From NCBI RefSeq assembly GCF_001552195.1, contig NZ_BCQS01000016.1:1-64000 (forward strand): a stretch of DNA of 64,000 bases. The letters are read 5' to 3'. Under the pieces are notes generated by a model that made no database searches, was not told the DNA's origin, and saw only the letters and a program-made list of their open reading frames with translations. Shown piece by piece: positions 38,271-46,743 of the stretch. The number at the start of each line of letters is the position of its first letter. The stretch's first letter is position 1. Origin of the DNA: Actinomadura latina NBRC 106108. GTDB lineage: Bacteria > Actinomycetota > Actinomycetes > Streptosporangiales > Streptosporangiaceae. The translations under genes and the position numbers were made by a program.

Positions 38271-38905
38271 TCGCCGAGGACTCCGTCCTGCTGCGGGCCG
38301 GGCTGGTCAGGCTGCTGGAGACCGCCGGGTTCGAGGTCGCGGCCGCCGTCGGCGAGGCGGAGGGGCTGCTCGCCGCCGTCCGCGAGCACCGTCCCGACGC
38401 GGCGATCGTGGACGTCCGGATGCCGCCCGGGTTCACCGACGAGGGCGTCCGCGCGGCGCTGGTCATGCGGCGGGAGTCGCCGGGCGTCGCCGTCCTGCTG
38501 CTGTCGCAGTACGTGGAGGAGCGGTACGCCGCCGACCTCCTCTCGGCGGGCACCGGCGGCATCGGCTACCTGCTCAAGGACCGCGTCGCGGACGTCTCGG
38601 TCTTCCTGGACGCGCTGCGCCGCGTAGCTTCCGGCGGCACCGCCCTCGACCCCGAGGTCGTCTCGCAGCTGCTGCTGCGCCGCCACAGCGACCCGCTCGA
38701 CCGGCTCACCCCGCGTGAGCGGGAGGTCCTGTCGCTGATGGCGGAAGGCCGCTCCAACGCGGGGATCGCCGCGGCGCTGGTGGTGAGCGAGAGCGCGGTC
38801 GCCAAGCACATCAACAACATCTTCGCCAAGCTCGACCTGCCGCACGCCGAAGGCGACCACCGCCGCGTCCTCGCGGTGCTCCGGTTCCTGGACGGCGAGA
38901 CATGA
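38258..38905 (+). CDS. NarL-type response regulator
   Basis: This is a 215-residue regulator: receiver with Asp52 (AIVDVRMPPGFTDEG) and LuxR helix-turn-helix near 150-205 (LTPREREVLSLMAEGRSNAG, SAVAKHINNIFAKLDL). GTG 38258 overlaps the kinase gene by 13 bp and has GGAG 5 nt upstream. The MPPGFTDEG form is common in regulators paired with DUF4097 or LiaS-like kinases. Confidence 0.92.
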   Translation: MRVVIAEDSVLLRAGLVRLLETAGFEVAAAVGEAEGLLAAVREHRPDAAIVDVRMPPGFTDEGVRAALVMRRESPGVAVLLLSQYVEERYAADLLSAGTGGIGYLLKDRVADVSVFLDALRRVASGGTALDPEVVSQLLLRRHSDPLDRLTPREREVLSLMAEGRSNAGIAAALVVSESAVAKHINNIFAKLDLPHAEGDHRRVLAVLRFLDGET

Positions 38906-39705
38906 CGGTCGCGGCTCCGGGCAGGCCCCGGCGGCGCGGCGTCTGGATCGCGATGGCGGTCGTGACCGCGCTGGCCGTGGTGACGCCCGCCCTGCTGACG
39001 GCGCTCGGACGGGCCGTCCGGCAGACCGCGACGTCCGTCACGCCCTACCACCACGCCATCAGGGAACTGCGGCTCGACGTGGCCGGAGCCGACGTCTCGG
39101 TCGGCCCCGGCGAGGACGGCGAGGCGCGCGTCTACAAGAACCTCCGGTGGGGGCTGAGCAAGCCCGACGTCACCGAGTCGCTGGTCGGCGGCATCCTGTT
39201 CGTCGCGTTCCGCTGCACGGGGACGGACGTGCCCGGCGGCGGCTGCGGCGCAGACATCGACGTCCGGGTGCCGGCGGGGACGCGCGTGTCGGCGGTGTCC
39301 GGATCCGGGGAGATCAACGTCCGGGGGCTGGCCGGCGACCTCGATCTGCGGACCGGGTCGGGCGGGATCGGGGTCGCCGGCGCGAGCGGGCGGCTGCGGC
39401 TGCTGGCCCGGTCCGGCGCGATCACCGCGACGGGCCTGACGTCGCCGACGACGCGGGCGCGGGTGTCGTCCGGCTCCCTCGACCTCCGCTACGCCGAGCC
39501 GCCGGACGCCGTGGAGGCGTCGGCCGGGTCGGGCGCCGCGAAGATCATCGTGCCGCCGGGGTCGCGCTACGACGTCCGGGCCTGGGCGGGATCCGGTTCG
39601 ACCCATCTCAACCAGGCCGTCGTCGACCCTCGCTCGCCGCGGTCGATCTCCGTCCACAGCGGCTCCGGCGCCGCCTACGTCGACTACCGGGACGACGCGC
39701 GCTGA
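38902..39705 (+). CDS. DUF4097 membrane-anchored beta-repeat protein
   Basis: This is a 267-residue protein. One N-terminal membrane anchor (VWIAMAVVTALAVVTPALLT) precedes an extracytoplasmic beta-helix-like DUF4097 domain with repeated SGSGEINVRG, TGSGGIGVAG, SGSLDLRYA motifs. It overlaps the response regulator by 4 bp (ATGA). DUF4097 proteins accompany LiaRS-like cell-envelope stress systems in several bacteria, so it may tune the adjacent kinase. That role is inferred. Confidence 0.85.
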   Translation: MTVAAPGRPRRRGVWIAMAVVTALAVVTPALLTALGRAVRQTATSVTPYHHAIRELRLDVAGADVSVGPGEDGEARVYKNLRWGLSKPDVTESLVGGILFVAFRCTGTDVPGGGCGADIDVRVPAGTRVSAVSGSGEINVRGLAGDLDLRTGSGGIGVAGASGRLRLLARSGAITATGLTSPTTRARVSSGSLDLRYAEPPDAVEASAGSGAAKIIVPPGSRYDVRAWAGSGSTHLNQAVVDPRSPRSISVHSGSGAAYVDYRDDAR

Positions 39706-39728
39706 GCTGAACCGCCGCGGGCGTCCTC

Positions 39729-39771
39729 CGGTGGGAAACCACCGCGGTTTGTCCGCCCGTCCTGATAGGAC
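39729..39771 (+). terminator. terminator and promoter region before the STM401x operon
   Basis: CGGTGG-GAAA-CCACCG (39729-39744) is a 6-bp stem with a GNRA-type tetraloop that probably ends the kinase operon. GTCCT-GAT-AGGAC (39759-39771) is a 5-bp inverted repeat near the likely promoter of the next operon. The palindrome GTCCGGAC follows. Confidence 0.5.
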
Positions 39772-39800
39772 ATGTCCGGACGAACTCGCAAAGGGGATCC

Positions 39801-40766
39801 ATGGGCGTTTATCAGCACCTTGAGGAATATGCCGGCCTGCCGGTGGCCACGTTCAACGAGGACACCCGGCCGGACGCGGAGGACGGCGCGGCCGGCGACC
39901 CGGTCACCGGCGAGGACTTCCCGCCGGCCGCCGAAGCCGCCTGGTTCGTCGGGACGTCCTTCGACGAGGAGGACTTCGGCGACGTCTTCGCGCGGTTCCT
40001 GCGGACGGTCGACACCGCCGAGGTCACGGCGCTGATCATCGGCTACTGGGGCGCGTCCTACGACGACGGCGCCGCCGACCCGGTGGCGCTGCTCACCGCG
40101 GCCGCCGCGTCCTTCCCCAAGCTCAGGGCGCTGTTCCTCGGCGACATCACCGGCGAGGAGTCGGAGATCTCCTGGATCGAGCACTCCGACATCACGCCGC
40201 TGTTCACCGCGTTCCCGGACCTGGAGCGGTTCGAGGTGCGGGGGGCGCAGGACCTCGCCCTCGATCCGATCAAGAGCGAGAGGCTCCGGGTGCTGCGGTT
40301 CGAGTCGGGCGGGCTGCCGGGGCGGATCGTCCGGTCCGTGGGGGCGAGCGAGCTGCCGAACCTGGAGCACCTCGACCTGTGGCTCGGCGAGGAGAACTAC
40401 GGCGGCGACACGACGGTCGCCGACCTCGCGCCCTTCCTCGGCGGCGAGCGGCTGCCCGCGCTGCGCCACCTCGGCCTGGAGGACAGCGAGATCCAGGACG
40501 AGATCGCGGCGGCCGTCGCGGGCGCGCCCATCGTCGCGCGGCTGGAGTCGCTGAGCCTGGCGATGGGCATCCTCACCGACCAGGGCGCCGAGGCGCTGCT
40601 CGCCGGGCAGCCGCTCACCCACCTGCGCAGGCTGGACCTGCACCACCACTTCCTGTCCGACGCGATGGTGGAGCGGGTGAAGGCGGCGCTGCCCGGCGTC
40701 GAGGTCGACCTGGACGAGCAGGAGAAACCGGACGGCGACTGGCACTACATCGCGGTCTCGGAATGA
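39801..40766 (+). CDS. STM4015 family leucine-rich-repeat protein
   Basis: This 321-residue protein matches the STM4015 family. The N-terminus is YQHLEEYAGLPVATFNED; LRTVDTAEVTALIIGYWG and LRALFLGDITGEE follow; then leucine-rich repeats (LPNLEHLDLWLGEENYGG, LPALRHLGLEDSEI, LTHLRRLDLHHHFLSDAMV). It ends DWHYIAVSE. AAGGGG lies 5-10 nt upstream of the ATG. It opens a six-gene overlapping operon. LRR proteins usually bind partners, so it may be a scaffold or substrate receptor for the two radical SAM enzymes downstream. No function is established. Confidence 0.88.
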   Translation: MGVYQHLEEYAGLPVATFNEDTRPDAEDGAAGDPVTGEDFPPAAEAAWFVGTSFDEEDFGDVFARFLRTVDTAEVTALIIGYWGASYDDGAADPVALLTAAAASFPKLRALFLGDITGEESEISWIEHSDITPLFTAFPDLERFEVRGAQDLALDPIKSERLRVLRFESGGLPGRIVRSVGASELPNLEHLDLWLGEENYGGDTTVADLAPFLGGERLPALRHLGLEDSEIQDEIAAAVAGAPIVARLESLSLAMGILTDQGAEALLAGQPLTHLRRLDLHHHFLSDAMVERVKAALPGVEVDLDEQEKPDGDWHYIAVSE

Positions 40767-41179
40767 TCCAGGAACGCCTCTCGACGTTCGCCGGCCTCCC
40801 CGTCCGCACCTTCGACGGGGAACCGGAGGGCCCGCTGCCCGACCCGGGCGGTGTGGCGTGGGGCATCTATCACCACGTTCACGACAACGGGGCGTGGGGA
40901 GCGGAGGTCCCGGAGAACTTCGACCTCTTCCTCCGGACGGTCGACACGACGCAGGTCACCCACCTCGTCATCGGCTACTGGGGGTTCGACTGCGAGGAGT
41001 TCGACCCGGTGGAACGGCTGCTGGACGCGGCCGGCCGCTTCCCGAACCTGCGGGCGCTGTTCCTCGGCGACATCCGCGACTGGGACCTGCACCTCTCCTG
41101 GATCAACCCCGAGTGGCTGAAACAGTGGCGGCGGTACGAGCTGGACCTGAGCGGCTCCTACATCGCGGTCGCCGAATGA
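40763..41179 (+). CDS. short STM4015-like paralogue lacking the LRRs
   Basis: This 138-residue protein shares the N-terminal region of the preceding gene (FAGLPVRTFDGE, LFLRTVDTTQVTHLVIGYWG, FPNLRALFLGDI) and its C-terminal end (DLSGSYIAVAE), but the LRR middle is absent. ATG 40763 overlaps the previous stop (ATGA). It looks like a duplicate with an internal deletion, kept open and coupled. The conserved ends suggest they do something the LRRs do not. Confidence 0.8.
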   Translation: MIQERLSTFAGLPVRTFDGEPEGPLPDPGGVAWGIYHHVHDNGAWGAEVPENFDLFLRTVDTTQVTHLVIGYWGFDCEEFDPVERLLDAAGRFPNLRALFLGDIRDWDLHLSWINPEWLKQWRRYELDLSGSYIAVAE

Positions 41180-42240
41180 GCCTCGTCGTCGTGGGGACGC
41201 CCGGCGACCGGCGTCCGGCCCTCTTCGCGGCGGCGTGCCGGGCCGCCGGGCTGCCCGAGCCGCGGCTCCTCGCCTGGGCGGACGTGCTGCGCGGCGCCCC
41301 GCTCGGTCTCGCGGCGGGCGACGTGCTGCGCATCGACTCGCCCGGTGAGGACCGCGAGGCCGACGCGCTGCTGCGCGGTCCCGGCGAACCGGCCCGGGTG
41401 GGCGGCGGCGCGCGCTGGCACCGGACGTTCACGGCGGCGCTGCGGCGGCTGTCCGAGGCGGCGTCGGCGGCGGGGGCCCGCGTTCTCGGCGACGTCGAGG
41501 AGATCGCGGTCATGTTCGACAAGCGGCTGGCGCACGCGCGCCTGCTCGCCGCCGGCGTCCCGGTCCCGGCCGCTTTGCCGGACATCGACGGCTATGCGAC
41601 GCTCCGGTCCCGGATGGACGAGGCGGGGGAGCGGCGGGTGTTCGTCAAGCCGGCGCACGGCTCGTCCGCCTCCGGGGTCGTCGCGCTGCAGACCGCGCCG
41701 GGCCGGGTCCGCGCCGTGACCTCGGCCTTCATGGCGGAGGGCCGGCTGGTCAACTCGCTGCGCGTGCGCTCCTACGAGACCGGGGACGAGGTCGCGGCGC
41801 TGATCGGCCTGCTCGCCCCGGACGGCCTGCACGTGGAACGGTGGCTGCCCAAGGCGACGCTCGGCGGCCGCGTGTTCGACCTGCGGGTCGTCGTCATCGG
41901 CGGCGAACCCACGCACGCCGTCGTCCGGACGAGCCGGACACCGATGACCAACCTGCATCTGGGCGGGACCAGAGGAGACCTGGGGGCCGTGCAGCGCGCG
42001 CTTGGCGATGAACGCTGGCAACGTGCGCTCGACGTGTGTGCGCGGGCCGCCGCCTGTTTCCCTGGCAGTCCGATGGTCGGCGTCGACCTGCTGGTGGGGG
42101 CCGGCCTGCAACGGTTCGCGGTGTGCGAGGTGAACGCGTTCGGTGACCTGCTTCCTGGACTGACCGGTCTGCCGGGCAGCCCCGCCGAAGGGCTCGACAC
42201 CTATGCCGCACAGGTTGGATTGCTCGAATGCACGACATGA
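41176..42240 (+). CDS. STM4014 family ATP-grasp protein
   Basis: This is a 354-residue protein with an N-terminal pre-ATP-grasp region (VVVGTPGDRRPALFAAACRA) and an ATP-grasp core: VMFDKRLAHARLLAAGVPVP, RRVFVKPAHGSSASGV, FDLRVVVIGGEPTHAVV, and metal ligands in VCEVNAFGDLLPGL. ATP-grasp enzymes activate a carboxylate as acyl phosphate and join it to an amine or other nucleophile. It overlaps both neighbours by 4 bp. The substrates are unknown. Confidence 0.85.
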   Translation: MSLVVVGTPGDRRPALFAAACRAAGLPEPRLLAWADVLRGAPLGLAAGDVLRIDSPGEDREADALLRGPGEPARVGGGARWHRTFTAALRRLSEAASAAGARVLGDVEEIAVMFDKRLAHARLLAAGVPVPAALPDIDGYATLRSRMDEAGERRVFVKPAHGSSASGVVALQTAPGRVRAVTSAFMAEGRLVNSLRVRSYETGDEVAALIGLLAPDGLHVERWLPKATLGGRVFDLRVVVIGGEPTHAVVRTSRTPMTNLHLGGTRGDLGAVQRALGDERWQRALDVCARAAACFPGSPMVGVDLLVGAGLQRFAVCEVNAFGDLLPGLTGLPGSPAEGLDTYAAQVGLLECTT

Positions 42241-43028
42241 ACCAAATCATCGGCAGCCACGACGTGCTGCTGGTGACCCTCGACACGCTGCGCTATGACG
42301 TGGCCGCCGAACTGGCCGCGTCCGGTGAGACACCCACTTTGAGCGGACTGCTCCCAGGTGGCCGCTGGGAGCGCCGCCACGCACCGGGCAGCTTCACCTA
42401 TGCCGCGCACGCCGCCATGCTGGCCGGATTCATGCCGACGCCCGCGTCCCCTGGGCCGCACCCGCGCCTGTTCGCGGGTGCGTTCCCCGGAAGCGAGACG
42501 ACCTCGTCCCGTACATGGACGTTCGACGCCGCCGACCTGCCGTCCGGGCTCGCAGCCGCCGGGTACCACACCGTCTGCGTGGGCGGCGTGGGGTTCTTCA
42601 ACAAGCTGACGCCGCTCGGGTCGGCGCTGCCGTCGCTGTTCGCCGAGAGCCACTGGGAACGCGGGTTCGGCGTGACCGACCCGGAGGCGCTGCCCAACCA
42701 GATCGGCCGCGTCGCTGAGATCATGGAACGGCTGCCTGCCGACCGGCGCCTGTTCCTGCTGTTGAACGTCGCGTCCTTGCACCAGCCCAACTGGTTCTAC
42801 CTGCCCGATGCCGCGAAGGCGGGCGGGGACACGCGTGCCGGCCACGCCGCCGCCCTCCGCCATGTCGACGCCCACATCGGCCGGCTGTTCGCGCTGATGC
42901 GCCGCCCGTGCTTCGTCATCGTCTGCTCCGACCACGGGACGGCCTACGGCGAGGACGGCCACACAGGGCACCGCATCGGCCACGACGTCGTCTGGACCGT
43001 TCCGTACGGGGAGTTCGTTCTAACGTGA
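42237..43028 (+). CDS. STM4013/SEN3800 family hydrolase (alkaline phosphatase superfamily)
   Basis: This 263-residue protein shows metal-site motifs at the start (LLVTLDTLRYDVA) and end (VIVCSDHGTAYGEDGHTGHR), with GSFTYAAHAAMLAGFMPTP between them. This is the sulfatase/phosphodiesterase fold. It likely cleaves a phosphate or sulfate ester in the pathway. ATG 42237 keeps the ATGA overlap used through the operon; ATG 42228 is possible. Confidence 0.85.
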   Translation: MNQIIGSHDVLLVTLDTLRYDVAAELAASGETPTLSGLLPGGRWERRHAPGSFTYAAHAAMLAGFMPTPASPGPHPRLFAGAFPGSETTSSRTWTFDAADLPSGLAAAGYHTVCVGGVGFFNKLTPLGSALPSLFAESHWERGFGVTDPEALPNQIGRVAEIMERLPADRRLFLLLNVASLHQPNWFYLPDAAKAGGDTRAGHAAALRHVDAHIGRLFALMRRPCFVIVCSDHGTAYGEDGHTGHRIGHDVVWTVPYGEFVLT

Positions 43029-44305
43029 AGCCATACCAGGGGTACGTGTACGCGTACCCGCACAAAACCGCCTACCGGCCCTTGGCCCCTCCGCCCCTGC
43101 TGCGGGACGTGTGGGCGGGGGAACCGCTCGATTCGCTCTTCCTCTACCTCCACATCCCCTTCTGCGAGATGCGGTGCGGTTTCTGCAACCTCTTCACCCG
43201 CACCGGCGCGCCCGAAGAACTGACCGGCGCCTACCTGGACGCGCTCGACCGGCAGGCGGCCGCCGCCCTGGACGCCCTGGACGCTCCCGTCCTCGCCACG
43301 GCGGCCTTCGGCGGCGGCACCCCGACCTACCTCACCGCACCCGAACTGGAACGCCTCTGCGACATCGCCGGACGATTCCCGGGCTTCGGCTCGGTTCCGC
43401 TCGGCGTCGAGACGTCCCCGGCGACCGCCACCACCGACCGGCTGACCGTCCTCGCCGACCGCGGAACCACCCGCATCTCCATCGGCGTGCAGAGCTTCCT
43501 GGACGAAGAGGCTCGTGCGGCCGTCCGACCCCAGAGACGCGCTGAGGTGGAGGCCGCGCTGGACCGCATCCGGGCTGTGGGCTTCCCGACCCTCAACATC
43601 GACCTCATCTACGGCATCGACGGCCAGACGTCCGCGACATGGACGCACTCCCTGGACGCCGCCCTTGCGTGGCGTCCAGAGGAGATCTACCTGTACCCCC
43701 TCTACGTCCGGCCGCTGACCGGTCTCGGGAGGCGCGCCCAAGACTGGGACGACCAGAGACTCACCCTCTATGGCATCGGCCGTGACCACCTTCTGGCCGA
43801 AGGCTACGAGCAGGTGTCGATGCGGATGTTCCGCCTCCCCGACGGCGCCGCCCATGGGACGGAGTACTGCTGCCAGACCGACGGCATGGTCGGCCTGGGC
43901 TGCGGAGCCCGTTCCTATACCTCCCGCCTGCACTACTCGTTCGAGTACGCGGTCGGTCCGCGCCACGTGCGCTCCATCATCGATTCCTACGTGAGCGAAA
44001 CCGACTTCACGACCGCCCGAGTGGGCTTCGCCCTGGACAACGACGAACAACGCCGCCGGTACCTCCTCCAGTCACTTCTCCAAGCGACCGGTCTCGACCG
44101 GGACACGTACCGCGCGCGCTTCGGCATCGACCCACTGGACGACTTCACCGCCGACCTCAAGCCATTGGGCGACCGGGGCTGGCTGGAGACGTCCGGCGCC
44201 ACCCTGAGGCTCACGCCCGAAGGGCTCGCCTACTCCGACGCCATCGGCCCCGCACTCTTTTCGTCCCACGTCCAGTCCCTCATGGACTCCTACGAGGCGC
44301 GCTGA
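43025..44305 (+). CDS. STM4012 family radical SAM protein (HemN-like)
   Basis: This is a 426-residue radical SAM enzyme. The 4Fe-4S motif is C47-x3-C51-x2-C54 in LHIPFCEMRCGFCNLF. The barrel shows FGGGTPTYLTAPELERL and STNIDLIYGI-like motifs (LNIDLIYGIDGQTSATW), as in HemN/coproporphyrinogen dehydrogenase relatives. The C-terminal domain ends in a winged-helix-like region. GTG 43025 overlaps the previous stop. It should make a 5'-deoxyadenosyl radical; the reaction is unknown. Confidence 0.88.
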   Translation: MKPYQGYVYAYPHKTAYRPLAPPPLLRDVWAGEPLDSLFLYLHIPFCEMRCGFCNLFTRTGAPEELTGAYLDALDRQAAAALDALDAPVLATAAFGGGTPTYLTAPELERLCDIAGRFPGFGSVPLGVETSPATATTDRLTVLADRGTTRISIGVQSFLDEEARAAVRPQRRAEVEAALDRIRAVGFPTLNIDLIYGIDGQTSATWTHSLDAALAWRPEEIYLYPLYVRPLTGLGRRAQDWDDQRLTLYGIGRDHLLAEGYEQVSMRMFRLPDGAAHGTEYCCQTDGMVGLGCGARSYTSRLHYSFEYAVGPRHVRSIIDSYVSETDFTTARVGFALDNDEQRRRYLLQSLLQATGLDRDTYRARFGIDPLDDFTADLKPLGDRGWLETSGATLRLTPEGLAYSDAIGPALFSSHVQSLMDSYEAR

Positions 44306-45195
44306 TGGATCACCTCACGATCCTCTACCGGGGCCCCCTGGCGAGCTGCGACTACGACTGCTCGTACTGCCCCTTCGCCAAGCGCCGCGACACGACGGCC
44401 CAACTCCGCGCCGACCGCGCCGCCCTCGAACGCTTCACGGCATGGGCCGCCGCCTGCGAGCACCCGATCTCCGTACTCTTCACACCATGGGGCGAGGGCC
44501 TGGTGCGCTCCTGGTACAGGCAGGCCCTCACCACACTGAGCCACCTCCCGCACGTCGAACGGGCAGCGATCCAGACGAACCTCAGCCACCGCGTCTCCTG
44601 GACGGCCGGCGCCGACCTGACCCGGCTCGCACTGTGGGCGACCTACCACCCCGACCAGGTCCCCTACGATCGCTTCGTGGGCAAATGCCGCGACCTGGCC
44701 GCCCGCGGCGTCCGCTTCAGCGTCGGGATCGTCGGGCAGCCCGATCACCTCGACGCCGCCCGCCGCCTCCGCGCCGACCTGCCCACCGGCACGTACCTGT
44801 GGGTCAACGCCGCCGAGGGACGCGTCTACGACGACGCGGAGGCCGCCTCCTGGACCGAGATCGACCCGCTCTTCCCGCTCAGCCGCCGCCCCCACGCCAG
44901 CCGCGGCCTTCCCTGCCGAACCGGCGAGACGGTCGTCTCCGTGGACGGCGACGGCACGGTCCGCCGCTGCCACTTCGTCCCGTCCGTCCTGGGCAACCTC
45001 TACGACGGCACGTTCCGCGACGCCCTGGCCCCGCGTCCCTGTCCCCTCGACACGTGCGACTGCCACATCGGCTACGTCCACCTGGAGCCCTTGGCCCTTT
45101 ACGACACCTTCGCCGGCGGCGTCCTGGAACGAATCCCGACCCTCTCCGCCCTGGGCGCAGGCCGCGGCACCGTGAGGGCGGACGTCCCTTGGTGA
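44305..45195 (+). CDS. STM4011 family radical SAM protein with SPASM-like tail
   Basis: This is a 296-residue radical SAM protein. The cluster motif is C15-x3-C19-x2-C22 (SCDYDCSYCPFAKR). A C-terminal cysteine set (GLPCRTGETVVSVDGDG, RRCHF, PRPCPLDTCDCHIG) is like SPASM auxiliary-cluster domains, which are common in peptide-modifying enzymes. It is coupled through TGATG to STM4012 and ends the operon; a terminator stem spans its stop. A second radical step in the same pathway is inferred. Confidence 0.88.
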   Translation: MDHLTILYRGPLASCDYDCSYCPFAKRRDTTAQLRADRAALERFTAWAAACEHPISVLFTPWGEGLVRSWYRQALTTLSHLPHVERAAIQTNLSHRVSWTAGADLTRLALWATYHPDQVPYDRFVGKCRDLAARGVRFSVGIVGQPDHLDAARRLRADLPTGTYLWVNAAEGRVYDDAEAASWTEIDPLFPLSRRPHASRGLPCRTGETVVSVDGDGTVRRCHFVPSVLGNLYDGTFRDALAPRPCPLDTCDCHIGYVHLEPLALYDTFAGGVLERIPTLSALGAGRGTVRADVPW

Positions 45196-45219
45196 CCGGG
45201 GAAGTGCGGCCAAGGGACG
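45183..45219 (+). terminator. terminator at the end of the STM401x operon
   Basis: A perfect 10-bp stem (45183-45192 with 45210-45219) with a 17-nt loop encloses the STM4011 stop. It lies between convergent genes and may act on both. Confidence 0.6.
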
Positions 45220-45231
45220 CCCGCGGGCTTC

Positions 45232-46383
45232 TCAGGTCTGCTTCTCGGGTTGGTAGTCGGCCTCGTCCACACCGAACGTCCAGGCGACGCCCGCGCGCGC
45301 TGTGCGGGTGCCGGGTGGGACGCGCAGATAGTAGGTGCGGTACGCCCCGTCCGGTTCGGGCGTGGAATTGACCACCTCGACCATGACCACGGGTTCGTCG
45401 CCGGGCAGGTCGATCGACCACAGGACGCCCGTCTCGTCCCGGTGCAGAGGACGCGCGCCCGTCTCGGCCAGGTAGCGGTCGTATCCGAAGATCTCCAGCA
45501 TGACCCGGCGCAGTTCGGCGTTCTCCTCGGACGAGATGCGGTCCGCTGTCAGGCCGGTCAGCGAGGAGACGAAATCGGGCGGGATCGGCATGCCGCGCCA
45601 GGCGTGCAGCGCGAACCCGTCCGGATAGGCGAGGGCGGGACCGTCGCCGCGGTGCAGCCGTCCGGGCTCGTCGCGGTGCAGCTCGCTCGGACGTTCCGAA
45701 AGGATCACCAGCCGCTCGTAGGGCCACCACCAGCCGGCCGAGCGGGCGACCTCGGCGAGGCCTGCGAGCGGGCCGTCCAGCCGTCCGAGCGACTCGAACA
45801 GCGCCAGCCACGGCGCGTCGTGCTGGCCCAGGACGGCGTCGAGTGCGGCGGCCCGCAGCAGGGACGCGGCTCGCTCCCGCTCCGGAGCCGGGAGCGGGTT
45901 CCCGGCCGGGAGCGCACGGGCATGGGCCTGTTCCCCGATGGCGTTACGGACCCGGGTGACCAGCGACTGGACCTGGTTCCAGAGCAGGCCCCCGGTGTCG
46001 GCCCACGTGCGCGGCCACTGCTCCGGCCCCTGTTCGGAGCAGGCCGCCGCACGTTCCGCCTCCCAGGGACGGGTCCGCACGTCCGCGAGGACGCTCCCGC
46101 CCGCGGCGCCCTCACCCAGGTCGGCATGGGCTTGCTTGAGCAGGTCGTCCAGCCCCGCCGCCCGCAGGGCCTCGCCGTGACCCGCCAGCACGGCCGCCAC
46201 GGCGGCCCCACGCGCGGGGGAGGGCACCCACAGGTACCGTTCGGGGGCGTGCAGACCGGCGGCGGCGTAAGCCGCGGCCACGCCCGCCTCGGCCCGGCCG
46301 CGGTCGGCGGGGCCGGTGCCGAACGCCGCCGACTGCCAGTCGCCGACCACGTAGTGGGTCTCGCGTACCGTTCCGGTGAGCAT
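45232..46383 (-). CDS. DUF6745 domain protein
   Basis: This 383-residue protein starts MLTGTVRETHYVVGDWQSAA and shows the DUF6745 pattern (WWPYERLVILSERPSELHRD, GPALAYPDGFALHAWRGMPI, IPPDF, LEIFGYDRYL). No catalytic site is recognised. It follows the small gene at 46394 by 10 bp with AAGGGG before the ATG. It converges on the STM401x operon, separated by 36 bp. The role is unknown. Confidence 0.8.
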   Translation of the reverse strand: MLTGTVRETHYVVGDWQSAAFGTGPADRGRAEAGVAAAYAAAGLHAPERYLWVPSPARGAAVAAVLAGHGEALRAAGLDDLLKQAHADLGEGAAGGSVLADVRTRPWEAERAAACSEQGPEQWPRTWADTGGLLWNQVQSLVTRVRNAIGEQAHARALPAGNPLPAPERERAASLLRAAALDAVLGQHDAPWLALFESLGRLDGPLAGLAEVARSAGWWWPYERLVILSERPSELHRDEPGRLHRGDGPALAYPDGFALHAWRGMPIPPDFVSSLTGLTADRISSEENAELRRVMLEIFGYDRYLAETGARPLHRDETGVLWSIDLPGDEPVVMVEVVNSTPEPDGAYRTYYLRVPPGTRTARAGVAWTFGVDEADYQPEKQT

Positions 46384-46393
46384 CCCGGCCCCT

Positions 46394-46720
46394 TCAGTCG
46401 GCCACGACGCGGACCGCGCCGGGCACGTACTCGCGCTGGCGGACCACCCGGTACCACCCCTTGGGCAGCGTGATCGCCGCGTGCTCCTCGTGGACCAGCC
46501 GCCCGCCGGACGGCAGGTGCAGATGGTCCGGGGCGAGCGGATCGGGGACGCGCAGCAGCGAGCCGGGCGCCGACAGCGCGTGCGCGTGCCCGGTGGCCTC
46601 GCCGAGCGCCAGCACCATGCGGCCGCGGCCGTCGCGCGGGGCGGGCGGCAGGTCGCGGACGGCCTTCGGGACCGCCTCCTCGGGCACGGGCAGGATCAGG
46701 ATGTCTCCCTGTCGGTACAT
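46394..46720 (-). CDS. small hypothetical protein upstream of DUF6745
   Basis: This 108-residue protein starts MYRQGDILILPVPEEAVPKA and has HLHLPSGGRLVHEEHAAITL and KGWYRVVRQREY. It resembles short proteins found with DUF6745 genes. Its start is leaderless-like: TACGTT lies 6 nt before the ATG. It forms a two-gene operon with DUF6745. Confidence 0.75.
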   Translation of the reverse strand: MYRQGDILILPVPEEAVPKAVRDLPPAPRDGRGRMVLALGEATGHAHALSAPGSLLRVPDPLAPDHLHLPSGGRLVHEEHAAITLPKGWYRVVRQREYVPGAVRVVAD

Positions 46721-46726
46721 GCGGCG

Positions 46727-46732
46727 AACGTA
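46727..46732 (-). promoter_or_regulatory. -10 element of the DUF6745 operon
   Basis: TACGTT on the minus strand, 6 nt before the ATG at 46720, fits a leaderless start. Confidence 0.5.
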
Positions 46733-46743
46733 GCGTCCGCCAC

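Noticed and set aside
39801..41179. Frameshifted single STM4015 gene split in two
   Set aside because: The second ORF repeats the N-terminal motifs, so it is a paralogue and not the continuation of the first.
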